Below the pieces are notes generated by a model. That model worked only from the letters and a program-made list of their open reading frames with translations. It searched no databases and was not told where the DNA came from. This document shows, piece after piece, positions 6,719 through 14,911 of a stretch of DNA of 28,337 bases. Position 1 is the first letter of the stretch. Every line of letters begins with the position of its first letter. Both the position numbers and the translations under genes were made by a program. Source of the DNA: Ktedonobacterales bacterium (GTDB taxonomy: Bacteria > Chloroflexota > Ktedonobacteria > Ktedonobacterales > JADMIN01); NCBI GenBank assembly GCA_025450405.1, contig JANWHL010000207.1, forward strand, positions 1 to 28,337, read 5' to 3'.

Positions 6719-8137
6719 CTATTCCAGAGCGCGAAGCTCCGCTCGGACTCGGGCGAGGTTGCGCGCGACCACCTGATGCTGGACCGGATACTGGTCGGCG
6801 GCGTACACATCGAGGGCCTCTTCATAGCAGCGGGCCGCCTCGTGCAGCTGTGCGACCATGCCCCCCTCGGGCCCGCCGTGGATGGCTTCGTAGGCGGTGC
6901 CAAGGTTGTTCATGTTCCAGGCCCATGCCAGCGGGCAATTCTCGGGGGTAAACACATCGAGGGCGCGCTGGTGATAGGCCACGGCGGCGCGCGCATTAGC
7001 CACGGGCGAGCCGACCGGCAGGCTCTGGTAGGCGACGCCGAGGGCCGATTGGGTCCAGGCCCAGTTGATGGCATGGCGAACTGGCTCGAAGACCTCGAGC
7101 GCGCGCTCGTAGCAGAGGATGGCGGTGCGAAGATTGGCGATGCGGTCGCCATCCGGGATCTCCTGATAGACACGGCCAATATCGCTCTGGAGCGCGGCCC
7201 AGCGCTCAGCGGCGCGCTCGCGCGTCCAAATCGCCTCGGCGCCGCGATAGGCGGTCAGCGCGTCGCGCAGGGCCTGGGCCACATTGCCCTCGGTCCGGTT
7301 GGCGAGATCGTGGCCGCGGCGGTAGAGGGCCTCGGCGCGAGCGTTTTCCGCGTCGGGCACGCCGGGGTCCGCGAGGGCCGGCGTGGGGGCGGACGCCCAG
7401 GGTTCCGGATCCTGACGCAGTGGCAGCGCCGCGGGCGCGCGGTCGGCCACGGCCAGCGCGTCGCTGGAGCGCAGGGGACCACTGGTGATGGGCACCAGCC
7501 GGTCGGAGGTAGGGGTCTGGCGCGTCTCGCTGGCGGCCGCCCCCACTCCCGCGAGCGGTGTGGTGGGTTGGGCCTGGTGGATCGTCCGCCATTCCGGCAA
7601 CCGTGAAGGGGTCGCGGGCCCACGGGCGAGCGTCTGCGCGCCAGAAACCGCACTGGAGGCAAGCGGCTGTGTGGGGCCCGTGAGGACCGGCTCGGGTACG
7701 CGGGCGACGACGACACCCGGAATGCTGGGGACGCCGGGAGCACGCACCGGGTAGGTCTGCATGGCGGACACCGGGGCGGGCCCTTGATCGGTCGCCCCGA
7801 GCGTCGTTGGCGTTGGGCGGTCGGGATTGGCGCCATAGGACGTGTGCGATCCCGGCATCGTGGGCGACCGCGGCGATGCGGACCATGCCGCCAGGGTGGG
7901 GATCGCCACGACACGCGCGCCGGACGGCACGGGCGTCCGTGGTGTCGGCACCGGGCGCGGCACGCGTCGGGCTTCGCGCGCCGCGGCACGCCGCGCCAGC
8001 GCGAGCGCTACGAGCATGACGATACCCAGGGCAATCAGTGCGGCGCCTACCGGAATTCGCCAGGCGGGATCACCGGCGGCCACATTGCCGATCGTCGAGG
8101 TCAGCCAGGACCAGGCCACATTCCAGGCTTCACTCAT
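6719..8137 (-). CDS. Membrane-anchored TPR-repeat protein
   Basis: 472 residues. One transmembrane helix lies near the N-terminus (residues about 28-48, IPVGAALIALGIVMLVALALA), followed by Arg-rich residues that should be cytosolic. A long Pro/Thr/Ser/Ala linker runs to about residue 280. The C-terminal domain has roughly four tetratricopeptide units spaced 47-50 residues, each with a pattern like AILCYERALEVFEP followed by WAWTQSALGVAYQSLP, ending in EAARCYEEALDVYAADQYP. This 'CYERAL...WA.T...LG.AY' form is common in Chloroflexota and cyanobacterial TPR proteins, where it serves as a protein-binding scaffold. ATG 8137 has GGAG 9 nt upstream and a good promoter further up. The partner is unknown. 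Confidence 0.85.
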   Translation of the reverse strand: MSEAWNVAWSWLTSTIGNVAAGDPAWRIPVGAALIALGIVMLVALALARRAAAREARRVPRPVPTPRTPVPSGARVVAIPTLAAWSASPRSPTMPGSHTSYGANPDRPTPTTLGATDQGPAPVSAMQTYPVRAPGVPSIPGVVVARVPEPVLTGPTQPLASSAVSGAQTLARGPATPSRLPEWRTIHQAQPTTPLAGVGAAASETRQTPTSDRLVPITSGPLRSSDALAVADRAPAALPLRQDPEPWASAPTPALADPGVPDAENARAEALYRRGHDLANRTEGNVAQALRDALTAYRGAEAIWTRERAAERWAALQSDIGRVYQEIPDGDRIANLRTAILCYERALEVFEPVRHAINWAWTQSALGVAYQSLPVGSPVANARAAVAYHQRALDVFTPENCPLAWAWNMNNLGTAYEAIHGGPEGGMVAQLHEAARCYEEALDVYAADQYPVQHQVVARNLARVRAELRALE

Positions 8138-8220
8138 ACAGGTTCTCCGTGCCGGCGCGTGGCCGCACTCCGCGCTGCCAGGCGGGCCGAGGCCACATGG
8201 TCGAGCTTCCGCCTTCACAT

Positions 8221-8248
8221 ACTATACGAGCCGCGGTGCCAACGGCAA
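8221..8248 (-). promoter_or_regulatory. Sigma70-type promoter of the TPR gene
   Basis: On the minus strand TTGCCG (8248-8243) and TATAGT (8226-8221) are 16 nt apart; predicted start near 8214. Confidence 0.65.
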
Positions 8249-8366
8249 CATCCGCGGAGCAAATTGCGGGCCGACTTGGCGTCTGTGCCGTCGTGCGCTT
8301 GAAAAACTCATCACGTGACCCCAGTCCCTGTCGAGTTGGTCCCTCGGAGGCGCGGCTGGATGGCGC

Positions 8367-8396
8367 TTGACGGCGATCCGCCAGTCGGCATACGAT
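8367..8396 (+). promoter_or_regulatory. Sigma70-type promoter of mce-pccB
   Basis: TTGACG (8367-8372), an 18-nt spacer and TACGAT (8391-8396). Predicted start near 8403, about 120 nt before the mce start. Confidence 0.7.
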
Positions 8397-8460
8397 GACA
8401 CGGGTAGGTGCGGATGGGGCCCTCCCGAAGTTGGCCCGCCCAAGGATGGATACGACCGGG

Positions 8461-8480
8461 CGCGCGCGGATCCGCGCGCG
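8461..8480. repeat. 20-bp perfect palindrome in the mce leader
   Basis: CGCGCGCGGATCCGCGCGCG is its own reverse complement. It lies about 60 nt downstream of the predicted mce transcription start and could act as an operator or roadblock site. Confidence 0.5.
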
Positions 8481-8522
8481 ACTGTGCCGACGATTGTGGC
8501 GCCCTCCCCGAAAGGACCACTC

Positions 8523-8954
8523 GTGCTGACCGGTGCCGTGAAGCGGATCGACCACGTGGCCGTGGTCGTGCGCTCGCTCGAGGCCGCGCTCGCGTTCTAC
8601 CGAGATACACTGGGTCTGTCTCCGTCCCGCGTGCTCAACTTTCCGGCCGAGGGGGTGAAAATCGCCTTCCTGCCCATGGGTGGTCCGGGCGGCAGCGAGA
8701 TCGAGCTGCTGGAGCCGATCGACCCCGCCGGGAGCGTGGCGCGGTTCATCGAGAAGCGTGGCGAGGGGCTGCACCACATCTGCCTCGAAGTGCCGGACAT
8801 CGATCGGGCGCTCGCCGAGCTGCGTGCGGCGGGGGCGGTCGTGCTGGACGAGGCGCCGCGTCCAACCGCCGAGGGTCGGGGCCTCTTTCTCCACCCCAGG
8901 GGCACTGGCGGCGTGCTGCTGGAACTGGTCCAGCGCGACGACGCGGCACCGTAG
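8523..8954 (+). CDS. mce: Methylmalonyl-CoA epimerase (VOC/glyoxalase superfamily)
   Basis: A 143-residue VOC-fold metalloenzyme that interconverts (S)- and (R)-methylmalonyl-CoA, linking propionyl-CoA carboxylation to the B12-dependent mutase. Expected metal ligands are visible: H11 in RIDHVAVVV, an acidic position in IELLEP (residues 60-65), H85 in GLHHICLEV and E134 in VLLELVQ. The last two repeat the first half, as expected for the duplicated beta-alpha-beta-beta-beta unit. The start is GTG 8523: AAAGGA sits 6 nt upstream and the family N-terminus fits. Longer in-frame extensions start upstream of, or overlap, the promoter. The neighbouring carboxylase gene supports epimerase over other VOC functions. 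Confidence 0.9.
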   Translation: MLTGAVKRIDHVAVVVRSLEAALAFYRDTLGLSPSRVLNFPAEGVKIAFLPMGGPGGSEIELLEPIDPAGSVARFIEKRGEGLHHICLEVPDIDRALAELRAAGAVVLDEAPRPTAEGRGLFLHPRGTGGVLLELVQRDDAAP

Positions 8955-9025
8955 CGCACGGATCGGGTAGGGCCGCGACGGCGGAAAGTCCACGACCGCG
9001 CGCGCGGCGCGCCAGGAGAACTACT

Positions 9026-10579
9026 ATGACCACCACGCGCGAGAAGCTGGACGAGCTGGGCCGCCGCAGGGCCGAGGCCCAATTGGGCGGCGGCAAGCGG
9101 CGCATCGAGCAGCAGCACAAGAAGGGCAAGCTCACCGCCCGCGAACGCCTCGATCTGCTGCTGGATCCTGGCACCTTCCAGGAAACCGATATGTTCGCCA
9201 CTCACCGGACGACGGACTTTGGGTTAGCGGACCAGCTCTATCTGGGCGACGGCGTGGTGACTGGCTACGGCAAGATTGATGGGCGACTGGTGTACGTCTT
9301 TTCCCAGGATTTCACGGTCTTCGGCGGGGCGCTCTCTGAGGCGCACGCGGAGAAGATTTGCAAGATCATGGACCTGGCGATGAAGAACGGCGCGCCGGTG
9401 ATCGGCCTGAACGACTCGGGCGGCGCGCGCATCCAGGAGGGTGTGGTCAGCCTGGGGGCCTACGCCGACATCTTCCTGCGCAACACGCTGGCCAGTGGCG
9501 TCATCCCGCAGATTTCGGCCGTCATGGGGCCATGCGCGGGCGGCGCGGTCTATTCGCCGGCCATCACCGACTTCATCTTTATGGTGGAGGGCACGAGCCA
9601 TATGTTCGTCACTGGCCCCAACGTGGTCAAAACGGTGACGCACGAGGATGTCTCCTTCGAGGAGTTGGGCGGCGCCCGGATCCACAACGCGACAAGCGGT
9701 GTGGCTCATTTCGCCGTGCCGAGCGAGATCGAATGCATCCGCCAGGTCCGTGCACTGCTCGGCTATCTGCCCGCCAATAACATAGACAATCCTCCCATCA
9801 CGCCAACATCCGACACACCGAACCGCGCGGAGGACGCCCTGGATAGCATTATCCCCGACAACCCGACACGGGCATACGACATGAAGGACGTCATCCGGCT
9901 GATCGTGGACACCGGGTCGTTCTTCGAGGTGCACGAGCACTTCGCGCGCAACATCGTCGTGGGCTTCGCCCGGCTGGATGGACGGCCAGTGGGGATCGTG
10001 GCGCAGCAGCCCAACATGCTGGCGGGCGTCCTCGACATCAACTCGTCGGATAAGGGCGCGCGCTTCGTCCGTTTCTGCGACTGCTTCAACATTCCCCTAG
10101 TTACGCTGGTGGACGTGCCGGGCTTCCTTCCCGGCGTGGGGCAGGAGCACGGGGGCATCATCCGCCACGGTGCCAAGCTCCTCTACGCCTATTGCGAGGC
10201 GACGGTGCCCAAGGTGACCGTCATCACGCGCAAGGCCTACGGCGGGGCCTACGACGTGATGAGCAGCAAGCATGTGCGCGGCGACATCAACTACGCCTGG
10301 CCGACGGCCGAGATCGCCGTGATGGGCCCGGAGGGCGCGGTCAACATTGTCTTCAAGGACGAGATCGAGCGCGCGGAGGATCCCCAGGCGAAACGCCAGG
10401 AGCTGGTCGCCTATTACCTGGAGAAGTTCGCCAATCCCTATGTGGCCGCCGCGCGCGGCTACGTAGACGAGGTGATCGAGCCGCGCCACACGCGCGAAAA
10501 GCTGATCGTCGCGCTCGACATGTTGAAGAACAAGCGCGACTCGAACCCGCCAAAGAAACACGGGAACATCCCACTCTAG
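9026..10579 (+). CDS. pccB: Acyl-CoA carboxylase carboxyltransferase (beta) subunit, propionyl-CoA type
   Basis: A 517-residue carboxyltransferase that moves CO2 from carboxybiotin to propionyl-CoA (or the reverse in decarboxylases). It has two crotonase-like halves. The first includes DFTVFGGALSEAHAEKI, GLNDSGGARIQEGV and MGPCAGGAVYSPA, with glycine-rich oxyanion loops. The second includes LVDVPGFLPGVGQEHGGIIRHGAK and TRKAYGGAYDVM. The C-terminus KKHGNIPL is typical of PccB/MmdA proteins. AGGAGA (9014-9019) lies 6 nt before ATG 9026. The gap to mce is 71 nt with no promoter, so they form one operon. No biotin-carrying alpha subunit or mutase is in the window. The sequence alone does not separate PccB from methylmalonyl-CoA decarboxylase alpha, but the epimerase favours the propionate route. 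Confidence 0.93.
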   Translation: MTTTREKLDELGRRRAEAQLGGGKRRIEQQHKKGKLTARERLDLLLDPGTFQETDMFATHRTTDFGLADQLYLGDGVVTGYGKIDGRLVYVFSQDFTVFGGALSEAHAEKICKIMDLAMKNGAPVIGLNDSGGARIQEGVVSLGAYADIFLRNTLASGVIPQISAVMGPCAGGAVYSPAITDFIFMVEGTSHMFVTGPNVVKTVTHEDVSFEELGGARIHNATSGVAHFAVPSEIECIRQVRALLGYLPANNIDNPPITPTSDTPNRAEDALDSIIPDNPTRAYDMKDVIRLIVDTGSFFEVHEHFARNIVVGFARLDGRPVGIVAQQPNMLAGVLDINSSDKGARFVRFCDCFNIPLVTLVDVPGFLPGVGQEHGGIIRHGAKLLYAYCEATVPKVTVITRKAYGGAYDVMSSKHVRGDINYAWPTAEIAVMGPEGAVNIVFKDEIERAEDPQAKRQELVAYYLEKFANPYVAAARGYVDEVIEPRHTREKLIVALDMLKNKRDSNPPKKHGNIPL

Positions 10580-10600
10580 GCCGCGCGCCCGCTCCGCTTC

Positions 10601-10629
10601 TTGTCCGTTTGGTAGGGTGAGCCTATAAT
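10601..10629 (+). promoter_or_regulatory. Sigma70-type promoter of the 10-TM membrane protein
   Basis: TTGTCC (10601-10606), a 17-nt spacer and a perfect TATAAT (10624-10629). Predicted start near 10636. Confidence 0.8.
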
Positions 10630-10744
10630 TGAGATGTGGATGAGGTACGCGCGGCGCGGGCGGTTCTGGCCCGGACGCGCCTGTCCAGGGCGCCCATGAT
10701 AGTGCCCTCTGGCCCACCGGCAACCACCCCGAGAGGAGCATCGT

Positions 10745-12049
10745 ATGGCTGTCTCAGCCACCCAACCGCTCGCGCGAGCGGTCTCCAGCGCATCCTCGGT
10801 GCCCGCCGCCTCTGGCGCATTGGCTGCCCGGGGCGGTGGGATCCTCGCGGCTCCGGTGCTGGTGCCGGCCATTGGCATCCTCGGCTATGTCGCGTTCCTG
10901 CTGGCGGGGTTTGGCACGGGCATGGGCGCGTGGCGGCCCGTCCCGCTCTATCTCTTCTTCGGCGTGCTGCTCTTCCTGCTGCAGATTGGCCTGCTGGAGC
11001 GCCGCACCGCTTCGCACCTGGCGTATACGGCGGGGGCCAGCATCTTTGCGCTGCTCTTCGCGGGCGACGTGCTGCTGAATCGGTCGTCGATCGGGCACTT
11101 CACCCGGAACCCGTGGACGTACATGCTCATCAACGGGCTGCTACTGGCGGTGTTCCTCTACGACGTCGCCCGCCGCGGGCGCCTTTCCGGGGACGGCCAA
11201 ACCACCTCCAGTGCGATGGCACGGCCGGGGGCGCCGTTCTTCTCGGCGCGAGGGCTCGCGACAACGTTTGCGGGGCTGGCGCTGCTCTCGTACCTGGCGT
11301 CGGTGCTGGTGGACCTGCTGGGCGCCGGAGCCACGCCCTACGTCGTGGTGGACCTCGGACATGCGCTTGGCCCGCACCTGCCAGGGCGTGTGCGCTATCT
11401 CCAGGACCTCGATCTCGCCATCGCGCTCTTCGCCACGGCGGCGGCGCTGTTGTTCCTGGGGATCGTGGCGGCGGTGGCGGCATCGCCCACCAGGGGACAA
11501 CGCGGCGGCGTGACCGGCTCTGTCGAGAGCTTCCAGAGTGTGCTCGGGCGTGTGCTGGGGACGGCGATGGGGCAGGCGGCGTTCTCGGCGCGGCTGGTCC
11601 TGGGGCCATTGATCTGGGTGGGCGCTGGGCTGAGCGTCACCTATCTGGCGGTGCGGACCACGCAATATTTCGAGTCGGCCCAGGCGTCCTCCAACGTGGT
11701 CGATCTCTTCAACCCGTTCAGCCCCACCAGTGTGGCGCGCTTCGGCCAGGGCTTGCTGACAATCGCGCTGAGCGCGATGGCGGTGGCGACCGTGGTCGTC
11801 TCGATCGCGGTGGTCGAGCACCAGGTGCGCATCGTCTCGCGCACGCTCCGCATCATCCGCGCCGCTGGACAGGCCACGGCGCTGAGCCTGGCGTTCTTCA
11901 TCTTCAGCCTGGCCTTCTTGAACGCGGTGGCGAATTTCCTGGGCATCACCAGGCTGGAGCCGTTCCAGGTGGGCGCGTTCGCGCTGCTGGCGCTGGCGGC
12001 GGCGAGTGTGCTGCCGCTCTACGCGGCCATCCGGCGTCACGCCGCGTAG
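10745..12049 (+). CDS. Polytopic membrane protein, unknown function (434 aa, about 10 TM)
   Basis: I recognise no family. After an Ala/Ser-rich cytosolic N-terminus there are about ten hydrophobic helices, starting with VLVPAIGILGYVAFLLAGF and PLYLFFGVLLFLLQIGLL and ending with VGAFALLALAAASVLPLYAAI. The loop between helices 4 and 5 is basic (DVARRGRLSGD), consistent with a cytosolic position. A soluble-looking stretch (QYFESAQASSNVVDLFNPF) separates helices 7 and 8. No catalytic motif, ATP-binding site or transporter signature is evident. Gagaggag stands 6 nt before ATG 10745, and the promoter is one of the best in the window. The M1 aminopeptidase follows after 63 nt without its own promoter, so the two are probably cotranscribed. 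Confidence 0.8.
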   Translation: MAVSATQPLARAVSSASSVPAASGALAARGGGILAAPVLVPAIGILGYVAFLLAGFGTGMGAWRPVPLYLFFGVLLFLLQIGLLERRTASHLAYTAGASIFALLFAGDVLLNRSSIGHFTRNPWTYMLINGLLLAVFLYDVARRGRLSGDGQTTSSAMARPGAPFFSARGLATTFAGLALLSYLASVLVDLLGAGATPYVVVDLGHALGPHLPGRVRYLQDLDLAIALFATAAALLFLGIVAAVAASPTRGQRGGVTGSVESFQSVLGRVLGTAMGQAAFSARLVLGPLIWVGAGLSVTYLAVRTTQYFESAQASSNVVDLFNPFSPTSVARFGQGLLTIALSAMAVATVVVSIAVVEHQVRIVSRTLRIIRAAGQATALSLAFFIFSLAFLNAVANFLGITRLEPFQVGAFALLALAAASVLPLYAAIRRHAA

Positions 12050-12112
12050 GGACCGCCGTTGCGGAGCGCGAGGCCACCCGACCGGAAAGTTCGGGCGGGA
12101 GGGGAGAGAACC

Positions 12113-14884
12113 ATGAAGTCGAGCGCCTACCGGCTTCCCACCACGGTGCTCCCACGGCACTACGACATCGCCATCGACGTGCGGCTGGATTCCGAAGAGT
12201 TCGGCGGCCGAGTCGCCATCGAGTTGGCGGTCTCGGCTCCCACTAGCACCATTGAATTGCATGCCCGCGACCTGCGCGTGATCGCTCCCACCCTCAGCGC
12301 CGGCGATCGGTCCATCACCGCCACGGCGACGCTCGACCCCGAGCGCGAGCTGGCCATCATCACCTTGGCGGAGCCATGCCCCGCGGGCGCCGCGACGCTC
12401 TCCCTGACCTTCGCGGGCCGGATCAGCAACAGCCTGGAGGGCATTTTCGTCTCCAAGGACGGCGACGACGAGCTGCTCTGCACACAGTGCGAGGCTACGG
12501 GCGCCCGTGCCATCTTTCCCTGCTTCGACGAACCAGGTTTCAAGGCGCGCTTCACCTGGCAGATCACGACCGGGCTGGACACCAAGGTCCTGACCAATGG
12601 TCGTCTGGTCGCGATCGCCCCCACCGAGGATGGCGCCAGGACCTGGACCTTCGCGCCAACGCGTCCGATGTCCACCTACCTGCTCGCCTTTGCCATCGGC
12701 GATCTGGCCTCTACCCCCGAGCGGGTCATCGCGAATGTCCCGTTGCGGGTCTGGGCACTTAAGGGCAGTGAGCAGCTTGGCCAGTTCGCGCTGGACTTTA
12801 CCGCCCGCCTCTTACCGTACTACGAAGACTATTTCGCCGCCCCTTACCACTTCGAGAAATTGGATCAGGTGGCCGTGCCGAACTTTGGTGCCGGCGCCAT
12901 GGAGAACGCTGGGCTCATCATCTCGCAACGGATCGCGCTCCTGCTGGATCCCCAGGTTGTCTCCCACCGCCACGAAATGCTGGTCGCCGAGACCATCGCC
13001 CATGAGGTCGCCCATATGTGGTTTGGCAACCTCGTGACGATGCAATGGTGGGACGACCTCTGGCTCAACGAGGCGTTCGCGAGCTGGATGGCTTACCATG
13101 CCGTCGACGCGCTCGCGCCCCAGTACCGTGTCTGGGATGAGATCCAGGTCGGGACCGACCGCGCCCTCGACACGGACGCGCTCATGGGCACCCACGCCAT
13201 CTACAATCCCGTCGACAGCCCGCAAGCGATCGAAGCGAGCTTCGACCTCATCACGTACCAGAAGGGCGCCGCCGTCCTGCGCATGATCCACGACTTCCTC
13301 GGCGACGATGCCTTCCGCACTGGCCTGCGCACGTACATGCGTGAGTTCGCCGAGGGCAACGCCGCTGGCGCCGACCTCTGGCGCCATCTGGACCAGGCGT
13401 CCCATCTGCCTGTCGCCACGGTGATGGAGAGCTGGATCACGCAACCTGGGCATCCGCTGGTCGCCGTCGGCCTTCAAGGGTCGGGCGCCGATACCCACCT
13501 GACGGTGAGCCAGCACCGCTTCTTCTCTGGCTCACATGCCTCCGCGAGCGACCAGCTCTGGGAAGTGCCGTTGGTCGTCCGCTATGAGGATGCCGCCGGG
13601 ACACACGAGATCCGTCACCTGCTCACCGAGCGCGCCGCGTCTATCCCCCTGGTTGTCGCGAGCGATCCGCTGTGGTGCTACGCCAATGGTGGCGAGGTTG
13701 GCTTCTATCGCCAGCGGCTCGACACGACGCTGCGTGCGCGACTGCTGGCGCACCTCGACCGGCTGACGCCCGCTGAGCACAAGGGCCTGCTGCGTGACCA
13801 ATGGGCGTTGGTCGCCAGCGGCGACCATCCGATCGCCGCCTACCTCGACACCCTGGCAGCGCTCACCAACGGCGACGACGTGACGCTCATCGGCCAGATC
13901 GTGGGCGACCACCTGCTCCGCCTCGAGCACCTCCTCGATCGAGTCGGCGATGAGCACGCCCTGGTTGGCTTCCGTGCCTGGGTGGAGGGCCTCTTCAGGG
14001 ACCGGATGACCACGCTCGGTTTCGAGCCCCGTCCGGACGAGCCTCCGGATGCGGTGCGCCTCCGGGCGCGCGTGGTTGACGCCCTGACGCGCTACGCCCA
14101 CGATCCCGCGGCCATCGCCCAGGCCCGCGCCTGGCAGGCGCGCGAAGCCGACGATCCCACCTCCGTGGATGCCAATCTCGCGGCGGTGGCCGTCGGCACC
14201 ACAGCCCAGTTCGCGGACGTGGCCACCTACGAGCGCTACACCCAGATCTACCAGCGGCGCAAGGCGGGGGACTTCACGCCGCAGCAGGTGGAGCGCTACA
14301 TTGACGTGTTCGCGCGCTTCGACGACCCCGCGCTGGTGGCGCGCACCATCGAGCTTATGCGGAGTGACTTCTTCCCATTCCAGAGCATGATCCGGGTGCT
14401 GGGGATGATGCTCGGCCAGCCGCGCACGCAGGTCGCCGCGTGGGAGTTCCTGAAGTCGGCGTGGCCGGTGATTCAAGAGCGCGCGCCCTTCATCTCGCCG
14501 TTCGCCATCGAGTTCTCCGGCCTGCTGCCCGCGACTCTGCGCCCCGACGTCGTCGCCTTTTGGGACGCGAACCTGCACGGCGAATACGCCGGCCCATATG
14601 CCCGCGCCCTCGAGCGGATCGACCAGAACGCTGACCTCCAGGCCCTCACGCGCGAGGATCTCATTGCCTACTTCCACGGCGCGCGTCCCCCGGATCCACC
14701 AGCCGCGGCGCCCGCGCCGACGGCGGATTCCAGCGCGCCGGGGATGCCGCCGGCCGCCCCCGACCTGCCGCCGACACCGCTCGCCGCGCCTGACCCCAGA
14801 AGCATTTCGTTCGATCCGGCCGGGCCGGAGCCCGCGCGTGGTCCATTCGCCTGGCTACGGGCGCTGTTTCGCGGACGCGGGTAA
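12113..14884 (+). CDS. M1-family zinc aminopeptidase
   Basis: A 923-residue gluzincin that removes N-terminal residues from peptides. The N-terminal beta-saddle domain leads to the exopeptidase motif GAMEN (261-265), which binds the substrate amino group. The zinc motif is HEVAH (297-301), with the third ligand E320 in WLNEAF; E298 is the general base. Y382 in LITYQKG matches the transition-state tyrosine. A C-terminal helical ERAP1-like domain fills residues about 510-850, so it is closer to the puromycin-sensitive/ERAP group than to tricorn-interacting forms. The last 70 residues are a Pro/Ala-rich linker ending in FAWLRALFRGRG, an unusual tail. No signal peptide. ATG 12113 has GGGAGGGGAGAG upstream. 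It probably shares a transcript with the membrane protein before it. Confidence 0.94.
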   Translation: MKSSAYRLPTTVLPRHYDIAIDVRLDSEEFGGRVAIELAVSAPTSTIELHARDLRVIAPTLSAGDRSITATATLDPERELAIITLAEPCPAGAATLSLTFAGRISNSLEGIFVSKDGDDELLCTQCEATGARAIFPCFDEPGFKARFTWQITTGLDTKVLTNGRLVAIAPTEDGARTWTFAPTRPMSTYLLAFAIGDLASTPERVIANVPLRVWALKGSEQLGQFALDFTARLLPYYEDYFAAPYHFEKLDQVAVPNFGAGAMENAGLIISQRIALLLDPQVVSHRHEMLVAETIAHEVAHMWFGNLVTMQWWDDLWLNEAFASWMAYHAVDALAPQYRVWDEIQVGTDRALDTDALMGTHAIYNPVDSPQAIEASFDLITYQKGAAVLRMIHDFLGDDAFRTGLRTYMREFAEGNAAGADLWRHLDQASHLPVATVMESWITQPGHPLVAVGLQGSGADTHLTVSQHRFFSGSHASASDQLWEVPLVVRYEDAAGTHEIRHLLTERAASIPLVVASDPLWCYANGGEVGFYRQRLDTTLRARLLAHLDRLTPAEHKGLLRDQWALVASGDHPIAAYLDTLAALTNGDDVTLIGQIVGDHLLRLEHLLDRVGDEHALVGFRAWVEGLFRDRMTTLGFEPRPDEPPDAVRLRARVVDALTRYAHDPAAIAQARAWQAREADDPTSVDANLAAVAVGTTAQFADVATYERYTQIYQRRKAGDFTPQQVERYIDVFARFDDPALVARTIELMRSDFFPFQSMIRVLGMMLGQPRTQVAAWEFLKSAWPVIQERAPFISPFAIEFSGLLPATLRPDVVAFWDANLHGEYAGPYARALERIDQNADLQALTREDLIAYFHGARPPDPPAAAPAPTADSSAPGMPPAAPDLPPTPLAAPDPRSISFDPAGPEPARGPFAWLRALFRGRG

Positions 14885-14911
14885 CGCGCCAGTGCCCGGG
14901 CAGGGCGGTTG

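Larger units (their letters stand above)
8138..8522. other. Divergent regulatory region between the TPR gene and mce
   Basis: These 385 nt hold two back-to-back promoters (8221-8248 minus, 8367-8396 plus) and a 20-bp palindrome (8461-8480). I see no credible gene in it. Confidence 0.6.

Noticed and set aside
8408..9025. An in-frame extension of about 200 residues before the carboxyltransferase
   Set aside because: It overlaps mce in another frame, is Arg-rich and has no family similarity; ATG 9026 has a good ribosome binding site.
11141..12262. Long minus-strand open frame opposite the 10-TM protein
   Set aside because: Its Arg/Gln/His-rich composition is typical of an antisense shadow, and it spans a gene boundary.
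13532..14677. Long open frame of 381 codons opposite the M1 aminopeptidase
   Set aside because: It is a composition-driven shadow of a clearly real gene, with no domain and no ribosome binding site.
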